Source: Peptococcaceae bacterium (GTDB lineage: Bacteria > Bacillota > Desulfitobacteriia > Desulfitobacteriales > Syntrophobotulaceae). From it: a DNA stretch of 64,000 nt. Numbering within the stretch: the stretch's first letter is position 1; each line of letters begins with the position of its first letter. The position numbers and the translations under genes are program-made. The DNA lies in assembly GCA_009778595.1 (NCBI GenBank), contig WRJI01000002.1:23646-87645 (forward strand). Reading direction: 5' to 3'. Of this stretch, positions 10,001-17,650 are shown piece after piece. Below the pieces are notes generated by a model. The model worked only from the letters and a program-made list of their open reading frames with translations. It did not search any database and was not told the DNA's origin.

Positions 10001-10239
10001 GCCGCGTCTTCGGCAGACACCCCCATTTGTTGTAGAACTCTTGGGTAGGCGTTTAGGATATCGACGCGCTCGATTGCTCCCCCAACAGAGTTTTTTACCA
10101 TGTTGAACCCGGCTTCCAAGACTTTGAACACAGCCAGGCCCTTGACGATATCGCCTAACCGGCTTGTGCCCTTCTCGAAATCTCCGGTGTCCAACTTGGT
10201 ATCAAATTTCAAGGTGCCGTCGTAGGACATTTTGGTCAC
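7036..10239 (-). CDS. tail tape measure protein
   Basis: This 1067-aa protein has a tape-measure-type N-terminus (residues 1-230, including the MSQQFIIMGKDADTA region typical of TP901 core domains). Hydrophobic helices lie near residues 335-360 and 405-430, with long coiled coils around 440-560, and a C-terminal GMxxIIQGIIDGI pattern. It sets tail length and is ejected at infection. It is the largest prophage gene and follows the Gp15-type chaperone gene with an ATGA overlap. Confidence 0.92.
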   Translation of the reverse strand: MTKMSYDGTLKFDTKLDTGDFEKGTSRLGDIVKGLAVFKVLEAGFNMVKNSVGGAIERVDILNAYPRVLQQMGVSAEDAAASTQKLSLGLQGLPTTLPEAVAMSQQFIIMGKDADTATRSTLGINNALLASGANFEKAQRGGDAYITMLQQGKVDMAHWNTLLQTAPYAVSKLAESFEFGKDGARKLYDALKDGSITMDELNDRMILLSEETGGFAEVAKTSTAGIGTSWQNMKNAVVRGVADIITSLDDGLGETRWGGIAGVIDEAKTIISKAFAKISAGAKDLMKNMDWKSIEKGINSFKSTASKAFDIVGKALKVLTNNMGVVVPLVKLFLAAWAGYKVLQMASTAMETINKAMKVAQALYTVTIGLKKAEATATTIAMQAQVRETGAKAAATLAQYGLNASLLACPLTWIVVGIAAVVAALVIFSDTTGSVSKRMKELSTVIEDNRRSMDEFSNSLRSAQKESEKSLQMADSRYHREIEIIDAMEKAVSAGKDKASLDKEMTELARRYNEAKGETLIAWDSEKGAIYDVTQEIHTNTEALKKNAEAAREAAKQKAYQKLLDDTTAALIDFKVEQQNAAKNTQDFWDVFLVASANANRETGKTLFYTMEMAKALDLVFAKHNDEQMALTKSREALDIYREALGKTTNEYVQADNTVTKADGTFVRFATTIERLETAWGISGDAIRDYAEKNKMSIEDLESAVNDKSLSIYDVLVNRVPEGADSAVRAFKRMTADGGKELNDIAFHMGMTKDDVLKTLADMSGGMIDLNGKTWAELVKESKSKGVEVVDLVTKTSKNSQTALESMDGTKAGYNLMGKANTEASIQAKTLSKTVGSVREDAQATLERMDGTSAGSNLIAGATRGAESKRSSFLGTISSIASAAVSMLSKVWAEHSPSKVAAERAEYFVLGLIEGIKAKRAEFLGSVEAIAEEGVDRLDALEAKDLDIGDINIAPDTYEDGKSIIQGIIDGIETYKSALYEEVEKISEGISARIGQMPEAFQRVSAAFTEAPMTFYSVAAAPIASTQGESTVNNLSIGNMKIDSDSELGQAFIKMAELVLRKERMVK

Positions 10240-10817
10240 TCCATATCCAAAAGCCCAGTTTTTCGCTGGGCTTCTGCAAATCTTCTCTTGACACGGTCAA
10301 GTGTTTTTTTGTTGATGTCTTCTCCTGAGACTCGCTCGGTTTTTAATGCGAATGCGTTCCTAATTCTCACGGCCCGCTTCCGTTCTTCTTTCCCCATTTC
10401 GCTGAAATCAGCCGTTCGGTAATAAATGGCCCTTTGGATCATTGTTGTTTCTGGCAATCCCTCGAACAACGCCATGAACTCCCACCAGTGCAAGAAATCA
10501 ACCGTTGTCAAGCTTATCCCGTACGTTGCAAGGAATGCCGCGTAAATCAACCCAGCATCTTGGTCAAAGTCGAACGATTTTTTTGATGATTGCCCCGCTT
10601 CTTCTTCCCCGCGCCTGAAGAACCACAGCAGTCCCTCTATAGCCTTCTCGATGTTGTCCGGGATCTCTGGGTACAGTTGGTTTAACGCGCTGTAAACCCT
10701 TTCCGGCTCACTAAGGGTTTGGTCGCTCAGGATTTTGTCGACATGGATCATGTTACGAAAGTCCGGGGAAATCGGGATCCCTTCGTAATCTTCTGGCAAC
10801 CCAAGGAGGATGTTCAT
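10236..10817 (-). CDS. Gp15-family tail protein
   Basis: This 193-aa protein opens MNILLGLPEDYEGIPI and contains the FRRGEEE...SFDFDQDAGLIYAAFLATYGI and LHWWEFMALFEGL segments that mark the bacteriophage Gp15 family. That family sits before the tape measure gene, like the second tail-assembly chaperone frame in other phages. It is acidic and soluble. It overlaps the upstream gene (stop 10814, start 10817) by ATGA. Confidence 0.85.
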   Translation of the reverse strand: MNILLGLPEDYEGIPISPDFRNMIHVDKILSDQTLSEPERVYSALNQLYPEIPDNIEKAIEGLLWFFRRGEEEAGQSSKKSFDFDQDAGLIYAAFLATYGISLTTVDFLHWWEFMALFEGLPETTMIQRAIYYRTADFSEMGKEERKRAVRIRNAFALKTERVSGEDINKKTLDRVKRRFAEAQRKTGLLDME

Positions 10818-11185
10818 TTCGCCCGCCGTTGGGCCCGATTGGGTTGGTATTTTTGCAACCGCACCCCGAGAGCCTTGCTTTGCGCGTCCATCGCTTCTTT
10901 TAGCGCGTCGTTGACATCAACGATTTTATTAAGGCTTGGGTTGTCCCCCAAAAGCTTGCCAGCCACGCCTTCGCCAAAGGCGTCATCAAGGAAGTTCCCG
11001 AATGCAATTAACTCAAGATTTAACATCTCGATGTACTCATCCATGAACCCAGGGTCATCTGTCGGTAACGCGGGGAAAGTGATGCTTTCCCCCGCCGCTT
11101 CCATCTTTTCCCCGGCTTCTTTGTATCGCTTGACATCTGCCGGCGATGTTATATCAAAGTCGATCTCTAGCCCTTTAACATTCAT
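10814..11185 (-). CDS. tail assembly chaperone-like protein
   Basis: This 123-aa protein, MNVKGLEIDFDITSPADV onwards, is mostly helical with a basic tail (QPNRAQRRAK). It matches the small protein found between the major tail protein and Gp15 in many Firmicute siphoviruses (DUF6673-like). It probably coats the tape measure during tail assembly. Its start lies inside the last codons of the upstream 59-aa ORF. I see no slippery sequence of the lambda G/GT kind, and Gp15 has its own start. Confidence 0.75.
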   Translation of the reverse strand: MNVKGLEIDFDITSPADVKRYKEAGEKMEAAGESITFPALPTDDPGFMDEYIEMLNLELIAFGNFLDDAFGEGVAGKLLGDNPSLNKIVDVNDALKEAMDAQSKALGVRLQKYQPNRAQRRAK

Positions 11186-11354
11186 CGGTGTCCTCCTGTT
11201 CGATTACCGGCATCTTAAACTTGTTTTTGTTGCCCAAAAGGTACTCCAATCGTTTTCTGCTGGGCTCATACCCTTCTCTAGGGTACGATTGCCCAACCCA
11301 ATACACATGGTATCCGTCGGAAGTGTCGGTGAAGCTGACCAAGACCTTGTACAT
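11175..11354 (-). CDS. small conserved phage protein, 59 aa
   Basis: A short ORF between the major tail gene and the chaperone begins MYKVLVSFTDTSDGYHVYWV and contains a GQSYPREGYEPS turn. Short proteins of this layout (strand, DG-turn, VG..YPR.G) recur at this locus in siphovirus genomes of Firmicutes. It ends 11 nt inside the next gene and starts 3 nt after the previous stop. It has a GGAGGGCCGTAACC ribosome site. Its function is unknown. Confidence 0.75.
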   Translation of the reverse strand: MYKVLVSFTDTSDGYHVYWVGQSYPREGYEPSRKRLEYLLGNKNKFKMPVIEQEDTDEC

Positions 11355-11356
11355 GG

Positions 11357-11854
11357 TTACGGCCCTCCTGGGGCATATTCATACTCTACTGGCTTCACCG
11401 TGCTTGTTAGTGTCGCAGTGAACGACGCGTTATCCCCGGCTGCCCCGCCAAGGTCGTTTTCAACGGCAATAGAGATGCTACCCGTCTCCCCTTTGCCCGT
11501 CAGCATATTAAAGTATACATAAGGTTTGATTACCGCTTGCCCGGTTCCGTATTTGATTCCGTGTGACAGCAATTCGTCTTGGAACGGATCCCCGCAATGG
11601 CGATCCCCGTTAACCGTGAAACTCCTTGAGGTTCCCGTCTTCGTTGTTACTTGCCCAGTCCTCAAATACTGGCTGTCTTGTGTCTGTGCGCTCAGCTTCC
11701 CCGAGGCTTCTGATACTCCGACTTGTGCCACAAGGTAGTCTCCGACCCCGACGCCCTCGGTAAATCCCACCGCAAAGACCATGTCGTCCGCAGTTGAAAA
11801 CCCCTCAAATGTAGCGCTTGGCGTTACTCCCGCCATTAGTTCCTGCAATGTCAT
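11357..11854 (-). CDS. major tail (tube) protein
   Basis: This protein of about 165 aa, MTLQELMAGVTPSATFEGF onwards, is predicted all-beta. It lies between the minor capsid/tail-completion genes and the tail chaperones, the usual place for the tube protein. The segment KTGTSRSFTVNGDRHCGDPFQD fits phage tail-tube proteins of the TP901-1/SPP1 type. I chose the ATG at 11854 because it forms an ATGA overlap with the upstream stop and follows AAGGAG. Confidence 0.8.
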   Translation of the reverse strand: MTLQELMAGVTPSATFEGFSTADDMVFAVGFTEGVGVGDYLVAQVGVSEASGKLSAQTQDSQYLRTGQVTTKTGTSRSFTVNGDRHCGDPFQDELLSHGIKYGTGQAVIKPYVYFNMLTGKGETGSISIAVENDLGGAAGDNASFTATLTSTVKPVEYEYAPGGP

Positions 11855-12297
11855 GGCCAATCTCCTTTTCGATAATACTCAAGCTCACATTGGATCTGAT
11901 ATTTTCCTGTATCGGCTTCTGGTTGGTACAGGTACCCAAACCCCTTCGCCTTGATGCTCCGCGCCAACATACCCTGGGGGAGCACAGGCAGATTGCGCAG
12001 CCGCGATTGAACCCGCAACCACTGCGCCAATTCTTCGCCAAACCCGGAGTTCAGCATGTTTTGAGCAGCGTCCGGTCCATAATCGTTCACGCTTGAAATA
12101 ATGAACGGGTACCGGCACCGCGCTCCGCCGTCTTTGTACTGTTGCATGACTTCGTCAGCCGGTTCCGTGCTTATCGAGTACTCGATCCCTGCTTTCTTGG
12201 TGTCTTCCGGCAAATAGTTGATGTTGAGCCGGTTGTTTGCCATCAATGGGCAGTTCTCAAAATACTCGAACAACGCTTCAATGATTGTCTTAACCAT
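11851..12297 (-). CDS. minor capsid / tail completion protein
   Basis: This 148-aa protein, MVKTIIEALFEYFENCPLM onwards, has CR.PFIISSVNDYGPD and LP.LP.GM segments, as in the Minor_capsid_3 family (tail terminator-like proteins of siphoviruses). It probably caps the tail before head joining. It sits third after the head-tail connector genes, as expected, and overlaps its neighbours on both sides. Confidence 0.75.
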   Translation of the reverse strand: MVKTIIEALFEYFENCPLMANNRLNINYLPEDTKKAGIEYSISTEPADEVMQQYKDGGARCRYPFIISSVNDYGPDAAQNMLNSGFGEELAQWLRVQSRLRNLPVLPQGMLARSIKAKGFGYLYQPEADTGKYQIQCELEYYRKGDWP

Positions 12298-12667
12298 CTT
12301 TTGCCCCCACGACCGCAGATGCGCCCCTCAGGATCGCCGCCCTCTCAGCCGCTTTCATTCGCTCAAACCATTGTCCGCCTCTGTTTGGGTCGTAACCCCT
12401 AGATGGGGAGGTGCGGTACTGCCGCCCGGCATATGAGGCTGTATAGCTGACTTCCCCACCGCTCCTCGTTCCCGATCTGATGAGGGCTCCTGTCTTGAGA
12501 GGGATTCGTGGAGCGCATTTTGCTATTACCTCGTCGTCAATATAGTCTTGTCCCTTGTTGAACTCCCCTGATTTTCGCGCCCCGAAATCCGGAGACCATT
12601 CTAGGGTTCCTGTCCCATTTGGGGTTTTGATTGTTGTTGTTCTTGGGGTTGATATTTTTATCGCCAT
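12290..12667 (-). CDS. minor capsid protein (HK97 gp10-like position)
   Basis: This 125-aa basic protein has the APRIPLKTGALIRSG and YAGRQYRTSPSRG...WFERMK motifs of the Minor_capsid_2/gp10-like family, a head-tail joining component. It overlaps the upstream gene by 10 nt and follows GGAGGGTGG. Order and size match the head-completion block. Confidence 0.8.
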   Translation of the reverse strand: MAIKISTPRTTTIKTPNGTGTLEWSPDFGARKSGEFNKGQDYIDDEVIAKCAPRIPLKTGALIRSGTRSGGEVSYTASYAGRQYRTSPSRGYDPNRGGQWFERMKAAERAAILRGASAVVGAKDG

Positions 12668-13236
12668 TTTCCACCCTCCAACACAAGCAGGGGAAGAGGT
12701 TTCTTGGTTCCCATGCTCACAGAGGTAATCACGAAACTATTCCTGATCTTTTTGGCCTCTTCCACGGTGATCGGTCCATCTCCCAGGCATACCACATCCC
12801 CGTTGTTTACAGTGAGCGTGTCAGGGATCTTGTCTGCAAGGATTTTCACGCAGTGCACATCGTTTTGGGTCAGACCTTCCCCAACTGTAACTTTTTGCCC
12901 GCCCGTCCATTTCGCAGCAGCTTCGATAACCATCCGGATCCATGCTGTATTTCTCCCGTTAACGTCTTGGTGATAGATGGTCACCGTCTCGTCATACAAG
13001 AGCTCCTTGGCGTGGATTATTCGCCATCTTATAGCGTCTTTTACCGAGATTACGTCGTACGCACGCCCGTCAACCACAAGGCTGTCAGCTGTTCTTGCTT
13101 TCCCCATGCTTGTGTGCACCTTCACCGCAAGACCAGCCACCTCTTCAACGCCGTCGATTACTAGAGGAGTGGCGTATCCATTTGTCGTTGCAAATTCATG
13201 GCCTTCGGCGATCAACCCGATCCTGCTTTGCTTCAA
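12658..13236 (-). CDS. head completion/stopper-like protein with extra N-terminal domain
   Basis: This 192-aa protein has a C-terminal half (about residues 80-192: ETVTIYHQDVNGRNTAWIR, then KIPDTLTVNNGDVVCLGDGP) that resembles a small phage family found between connectors and minor capsid proteins (DUF6751-like). Residues 1-75 form a separate beta-rich module not usual for that family, so this may be a fusion. The gene overlaps its upstream neighbour by ATGA. A head-closure role is inferred from location. Confidence 0.6.
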   Translation of the reverse strand: MKQSRIGLIAEGHEFATTNGYATPLVIDGVEEVAGLAVKVHTSMGKARTADSLVVDGRAYDVISVKDAIRWRIIHAKELLYDETVTIYHQDVNGRNTAWIRMVIEAAAKWTGGQKVTVGEGLTQNDVHCVKILADKIPDTLTVNNGDVVCLGDGPITVEEAKKIRNSFVITSVSMGTKKPLPLLVLEGGKWR

Positions 13237-13562
13237 ATGAATCTCACCACTTTCTTCTCCGTCCCCTCGTTTCTCAGGTATGCCTCGAATTCAGCTGCGT
13301 ACTCGGCCAGGATGTTGCTGATAAACGAAACGCTCACCCCGTCTATGCTTTCTTTGTTGATTCCTTCGTAATACTGCCTTCTGTACGCCTTTAAGGCAGC
13401 TTCAACAGCTATGCTCTCCATTACACGCGGCAAGGATTTGACGCCAAGACGCAAACAAATCCTGTCAGAGACTGTTATTATCAGCTCTTCCAGGAATTCG
13501 TCGCTTGGCGTCTCTTCCTCGGTTAACCGGATTTTAATCCTGTCTGTGAGTGCCGCTATCAT
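13233..13562 (-). CDS. head-tail connector protein
   Basis: This 109-aa helical protein, MIAALTDRIKIRLTEEETPSDEFLEELI onwards, includes a R.YYEGINKESIDGVSVSF segment typical of gp6/gp15-type head-tail connectors (PF05135-like). It starts 2 nt after the capsid gene stop. It forms part of the ring below the portal. Confidence 0.8.
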   Translation of the reverse strand: MIAALTDRIKIRLTEEETPSDEFLEELIITVSDRICLRLGVKSLPRVMESIAVEAALKAYRRQYYEGINKESIDGVSVSFISNILAEYAAEFEAYLRNEGTEKKVVRFI

Positions 13563-13564
13563 GG

Positions 13565-14449
13565 TTATGGCCCGACTGGGGCAAGCCCGCTTTCGATTTC
13601 AACTTTGACAACCCCATCGAGACGTTCCGCAAACAGGAGCACGCCAGAGGCAGCCACCGTCTCGTAGGACATGGTTTTATTCTGGGGCTCGTGCGTTACG
13701 CCAATATACCCGGTCTCGTCTGTAGTGAGAGGAATAGCCTTGCTGATTTCCCCTGCGCCATTTACCACGATCCACGCAAGTACGATGTTGCTGGGAACCG
13801 TCGCGTACAGGTACCCTTGTGGTACGTTGGTATTCGTCAGGACGCCACGAACACCTGTGAACCCTTCGAGGTAGTTCATTCCAAAGATGTTCTGGTGGAC
13901 AAGCGTCGCCTGCCCGATATAATCAGCGATATCAAAGGGGTTAACGAAGGCTATAGTCTCAACGCCGTCATCCTCGAACAGCGCCTGAGTCGCGCCCCAC
14001 CCTTGGGCAAGGGCTCCCTGAAGACCAACGCCAGAGGCCGTCCCTGTTCCTGTTGCAAGGAAATCGAAGAATTTCTTGCGGATCCCTTTCTGGATCTCTT
14101 TGAGCAGTTCGGTGTCGGTGTTGATAACAGCTTGCGTAAACCCATGTTTCTGAATTGCCTCTACCGTTACGGCTTTACGCCATTTATTAAAGGGCAATTC
14201 GTATGGGTCTCCTTCTTCTGTTGTGATTTTGGATAGTGGGATCAGATCTCCCTCTTCCACAACGCCATTTTTAACATCTTTGATTGTTTTGTAGGTCTTG
14301 ATAATGGAACCGAGTGCCATGGGTTGCTTGCGGGTAACTCCAAGAGCCTCTAGGAGCTTTTTTAAAGATCCATTGAATTGCTCCACAAAGTCAATGCTGT
14401 GCACCCTTGCAAATTCGTCCGTAACAGTGATATTGGTTTCTGGGGCCAT
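13565..14449 (-). CDS. major capsid protein
   Basis: A protein of about 294 aa (ATG at 14449, eight nt after AAAGGA; a second in-frame ATG lies at 14458). It begins with MAPETNITVTDEFARVHS and contains GVGLQGALAQGWGA and a final beta segment, as in coat proteins of Firmicute siphoviruses. It lies directly after the scaffold gene, separated by a hairpin terminator that may tune expression. There is no N-terminal prohead delta domain, consistent with a separate scaffold. Confidence 0.85.
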   Translation of the reverse strand: MAPETNITVTDEFARVHSIDFVEQFNGSLKKLLEALGVTRKQPMALGSIIKTYKTIKDVKNGVVEEGDLIPLSKITTEEGDPYELPFNKWRKAVTVEAIQKHGFTQAVINTDTELLKEIQKGIRKKFFDFLATGTGTASGVGLQGALAQGWGATQALFEDDGVETIAFVNPFDIADYIGQATLVHQNIFGMNYLEGFTGVRGVLTNTNVPQGYLYATVPSNIVLAWIVVNGAGEISKAIPLTTDETGYIGVTHEPQNKTMSYETVAASGVLLFAERLDGVVKVEIESGLAPVGP

Positions 14450-14472
14450 TATTATCATCCTTTCTTGATCAT

Positions 14473-14495
14473 AAAAAATAGCCCTCCCGGGCTAT
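14473..14495 (-). terminator. intrinsic terminator between scaffold and capsid genes
   Basis: A perfect 7-bp stem (ATAGCCC/GGGCTAT) with a GGGA loop is followed on the minus strand by six T. It overlaps the last base of the scaffold gene. Lying inside the late operon, it is probably partial or antiterminated. Confidence 0.8.
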
Positions 14496-15088
14496 CATGG
14501 GTACAGGTCTAAGTGTGCGGCTATCATTTTTTGCCGTTCTACTGGGTCTGTGATTGCGTTTATCTGCGCTTTCGTCATCTTGGGAGGAGCGCTTCCCCCT
14601 TTAGGCGTGTTGCCCTTGAGTTTTGCTTTCACCTCACTGTCTACAGCGTCCTTGAACAGTTTGAGAAACCCATCGACGTTCTCTTTCGTTTCTTCTGCAC
14701 TCGTGCTTACGAGAACAGACAAAACGCCATCTGATAGATTAATGCCTTTTTCAGCACATCTTGCCCGCGCAGCCTTAATCATCTCGTTTTGCTGGTTCTT
14801 GCGCTCAAACTCCTCAAGCTTGCTCTCAAGTTCTGCCATTCGGTGAGCTTCTTTTTCTGCCGCGGTCATATCTGCAAGCTTTTTCGCTTGATCTACGGCC
14901 TCTTGCTGTTCTTTTTGCCATCTGGCAAGACGTTTCTCGATAATTTTGTTAACATCAGCATCGGTGAATTTTTTCTCATCAGGTTTCTCTTTGTTCGGTT
15001 CTTTTGATTCTTTTTGCCCTTCCTGCGTTTCCTTTGTTTCAGTGTCTTTCGGTTGTTCTAATGTCTCGTTCTTTACATCTTCATTCAT
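14495..15088 (-). CDS. capsid scaffold protein (DUF4355-type)
   Basis: About 197 aa from the ATG at 15088 (MNEDVKNETLEQ). It has an acidic disordered N-terminus, then a long coiled coil (IIEKRLARWQKEQQEAVDQ) and a C-terminal GGSAPPKMTKAQINAI segment. This is the standard DUF4355/GP20 scaffold layout, located directly before the capsid gene. The frame stays open to ATG codons at 15178 and 15160, but these lack a good ribosome site and the extra residues do not look like scaffold. It helps build the prohead and then leaves. Confidence 0.85.
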   Translation of the reverse strand: MNEDVKNETLEQPKDTETKETQEGQKESKEPNKEKPDEKKFTDADVNKIIEKRLARWQKEQQEAVDQAKKLADMTAAEKEAHRMAELESKLEEFERKNQQNEMIKAARARCAEKGINLSDGVLSVLVSTSAEETKENVDGFLKLFKDAVDSEVKAKLKGNTPKGGSAPPKMTKAQINAITDPVERQKMIAAHLDLYP

Positions 15089-15206
15089 TTGTGTAACATC
15101 CTTTCCATTGGGTTTTACGTCTTCAATGCTCAGACAAATTTCCATATCTTTTAATGTCATAAATGCTTGGACTTCCATGTGCTTTTAACGCCTTCAATGC
15201 TTGGGC

Positions 15207-15232
15207 ATAAAAAACAGCCCTTTCGGACTGTT
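15207..15232 (-). terminator. intrinsic terminator upstream of scaffold gene
   Basis: The stem AACAGTCC/GGGCTGTT with a GAAA loop (one mismatch) is followed by six T on the minus strand. It splits the terminase-portal block from the scaffold-capsid block within the late operon. Confidence 0.8.
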
Positions 15233-15269
15233 TGGATACCATTTTTTGGTATAAGCTGGGCCAACCCCG

Positions 15270-15728
15270 TCAGACAACTTCAATTTCTTCCTTCAGCATT
15301 CTGACTGTGTTCGTATAGGCACGCTGCAGTATACCAGCATCAAGTGTATCATCGTATACGCTTCCGCTTCGCCCCATCCCTGCCATTGTTATGTCAATAA
15401 CTCTCTCCAGAACATCCAGCAGGGTCACATCGTCTGGGCATCTGTCGTTTAAATGGTGTCTCTCTGTCATGTGCAGTTGGAACCATTTCATGGCTTTGAA
15501 TCCAGCCCCGGTTACCCCCGTTGCGTAATCAGCAAAAAATTGGTCGATGCCCTCTATTTTTGTATGATCGTGTCTCTCCCCTATTTCAATGAGTTTGTCG
15601 GCGAAGTATTTACACCCCTTCCTGACATCCTCTATGTGTTGCATACTCTCGTTAAGCAGCACTTGTTTGTTCGGCTTACCATCCATTGTCCTACTATCTG
15701 CGTTGTTGCTTTTCTTGATTGCAATCAT
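15270..15728 (-). CDS. DUF5662-like phage protein
   Basis: This 152-aa protein has conserved His/Asp patterns, ERHDHTKIEGIDQF and WFQLHMTERHHL, that fit DUF5662, a phage family with an HD-like helical core. It might bind a metal through these residues, but activity is unproven. It sits between portal and scaffold with ATGA overlap to the upstream ORF, an unusual place for an accessory enzyme. Confidence 0.65.
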   Translation of the reverse strand: MIAIKKSNNADSRTMDGKPNKQVLLNESMQHIEDVRKGCKYFADKLIEIGERHDHTKIEGIDQFFADYATGVTGAGFKAMKWFQLHMTERHHLNDRCPDDVTLLDVLERVIDITMAGMGRSGSVYDDTLDAGILQRAYTNTVRMLKEEIEVV

Positions 15729-16072
15729 AATATCTCCTTCCTCACGGTGTTATCTGCAAAGAACCTCGCTGACACGGCATTGTCTTCGTCCCTAGTAAAT
15801 TCCACAAAATAGCGCGGTATTTCTTCTCCCTCTGGGACTTCGTCGAATTCGTTAGAGCAAGCATGATACTCAAAAGCGTTTTTGCTATAGCAGAACTCGC
15901 ACCTGAGCACAACTATTTTTGAGAAAATATGTTCCATCAATAGTTCTGGATTAGACTCAACAAGTTCTCTTGCGATGTCAAAGGTTCCCCTGCGATTGAG
16001 AATGTGGCTTCGCGATTGTTCGATCACTTCGTCCGTTGTTTCCATCAGGTCGGGAACATCTTTTCTGCTCAT
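15725..16072 (-). CDS. hypothetical phage protein
   Basis: This 115-aa protein, MSRKDVPDLMETTDEVIEQ onwards, carries one C..C pair (CEFCYSKNAFEYHAC) and a PEGEEIPRYFVEF segment. No family is recognised. It overlaps both neighbours by a few bases (ATGA), so it is translated with the portal block. Confidence 0.65.
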   Translation of the reverse strand: MSRKDVPDLMETTDEVIEQSRSHILNRRGTFDIARELVESNPELLMEHIFSKIVVLRCEFCYSKNAFEYHACSNEFDEVPEGEEIPRYFVEFTRDEDNAVSARFFADNTVRKEIL

Positions 16073-16329
16073 ACTTCCCCTTTCTCGTCCTTCGCCGCGT
16101 TATTGGCCTTGCTTTTCGCCTTTGCCTTCTTGTTCTCTCTTGCCTGACACGCTACTACCGCTTTCTCAAGAGTTGTGCCGTGTGCTAGCCTTTTGGCATT
16201 ACCAGTTTCGTCTCTCACATACGCTCCATAGCCGCCTTTTTTTGTGCCCCACATATACTTGCAAACGACATACGTCTCTCCTTCGCCTTTGGCGGTAATG
16301 GACATCCCGCTACTTTCCCAAACAAGCAT
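16069..16329 (-). CDS. hypothetical basic phage protein
   Basis: This ORF of about 86 aa has an N-terminal beta-type part (VVCKYMWGTKKGGYGAYVRDE) and a Lys/Ala-rich tail (KKAKAKSKANNAAKDEKGE). I chose the ATG at 16329 because it lies 8 nt after GGAGGAGG. SPP1-like phages usually have a minor head protein (gp7/MuF) after the portal, but none is seen here. This small ORF is not a substitute by sequence. Confidence 0.6.
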   Translation of the reverse strand: MLVWESSGMSITAKGEGETYVVCKYMWGTKKGGYGAYVRDETGNAKRLAHGTTLEKAVVACQARENKKAKAKSKANNAAKDEKGEV

Positions 16330-17648
16330 CACTTCGCCTCCTCCCCATTCAGTTTCTTCAACGCTCGTACATACTGCCCACTTCCTGACTCTCTTGCTTC
16401 TGCGATCCGCCGCAGCTCTGTCTTCACATCGTCAACAGCTGAAATGACATTTTGATACAGCGTTTCCTCGGAAACGATCCCCCAAAGATTCGCCGCGATT
16501 GTGCTTTCTTCTAAGAGGTTCGCCGGGACATTTCTTGTGAATTTATACGTTATGTTTTGCCATTCCCCTGCAAGGGGAGACGATGGAATGTTCGCTATTG
16601 TTTTGTACCGGTTAATCATCGATGCTGTGAACTTGCGTTCTTTCGTCATCCCAAGGTTGCTCATCCCTTGGAGCTTGTATCGCAAGCTTACGCCAGAACT
16701 CCCTCCAAAGTCTTCATCGCCAATATTGGCTACAAGCGAAATCTGGAAAATAAGTTGCTCTAAGCGGTTTATTAGGTTCTCTTGCGTCCCGTCGCTTTCT
16801 GGTTTTGAAAGGAATTCTACTGTTATCTTATCAGAGTTCCCAATCTCTCCCTCGATGTTGATAATTCGGCTATTCCTAAGCTCTGCCAGCGTTTTCTCAT
16901 CGAGCGCTGCTCCAAGGATGGACAAGTATGCATCAGCGTAATAATCAACGTCATTCGCTTTTTCAGATAGCGCTTTGTTATAAGCGTTTATAAGTGTTTC
17001 GACGCTCTCAAAGGCCCCTATTCGTTCGGCGTTCTCAACATATTCGATAATCGGCACAGCACAAAATCGCTGCGGCTTTTTGTGCAATAACCGTATCTCT
17101 CCGGCATCATCGCGAAAGTGGGTTATTTCTTCATCATCAGAAAACGTCCCTTCAATATGTCCCTTTGTATTTTTGTAATAATGTACCCCATAAATCGGGT
17201 TTCCTACAATGCTTTCGTCATATATCAAGAAACAGTTTTGCGGAGACAGTGGGGCAATCCCCACGTTTGAGTTCTCATCCAAATAAAGCAACTCAAATGC
17301 GTGCCCGTAGATGGAGCACATTTTTGATAGTTCGGCGTTGTTGTCATCTTGGTTGTTGTACCGGTTTAAGAATTGCAAGAATGCCGCGACCACGTCATTT
17401 ACGTGGAGCACTTTGACAGGGTTCCCCATGAAAAAGCCGTTGTAAGTGTCTGTGATATACTTCGCGAAATTAACAACAAGCCGATTGTCTGGCTTGTACG
17501 CTGGTTTAGCCGCTTGAACCAGGATCGGGTGCTTGCCGTCATACATGTTTTTCAGCCTGGTATACCGCGTGCATTCTATTTCGTGTTGTTGGATAAACTT
17601 TGACATCTTTTCCGGCGTCAGTTGTTCACCTTCTGGTAATATAAACAT
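16329..17648 (-). CDS. portal protein (SPP1 gp6-like)
   Basis: About 439 aa from the ATG at 17648. The layout matches SPP1-type portals: an N-terminal LTPEKMSKFIQQHEIECTRY helix, then the GNPVKV core, CSIYGHAFELLYLDE and the C-terminal helical crown (DDVKTELRRIAEA). It forms the dodecameric DNA channel and terminase docking site. It follows the HExxH protein with a short overlap. Confidence 0.92.
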   Translation of the reverse strand: MFILPEGEQLTPEKMSKFIQQHEIECTRYTRLKNMYDGKHPILVQAAKPAYKPDNRLVVNFAKYITDTYNGFFMGNPVKVLHVNDVVAAFLQFLNRYNNQDDNNAELSKMCSIYGHAFELLYLDENSNVGIAPLSPQNCFLIYDESIVGNPIYGVHYYKNTKGHIEGTFSDDEEITHFRDDAGEIRLLHKKPQRFCAVPIIEYVENAERIGAFESVETLINAYNKALSEKANDVDYYADAYLSILGAALDEKTLAELRNSRIINIEGEIGNSDKITVEFLSKPESDGTQENLINRLEQLIFQISLVANIGDEDFGGSSGVSLRYKLQGMSNLGMTKERKFTASMINRYKTIANIPSSPLAGEWQNITYKFTRNVPANLLEESTIAANLWGIVSEETLYQNVISAVDDVKTELRRIAEARESGSGQYVRALKKLNGEEAK

Positions 17649-17650
17649 GC

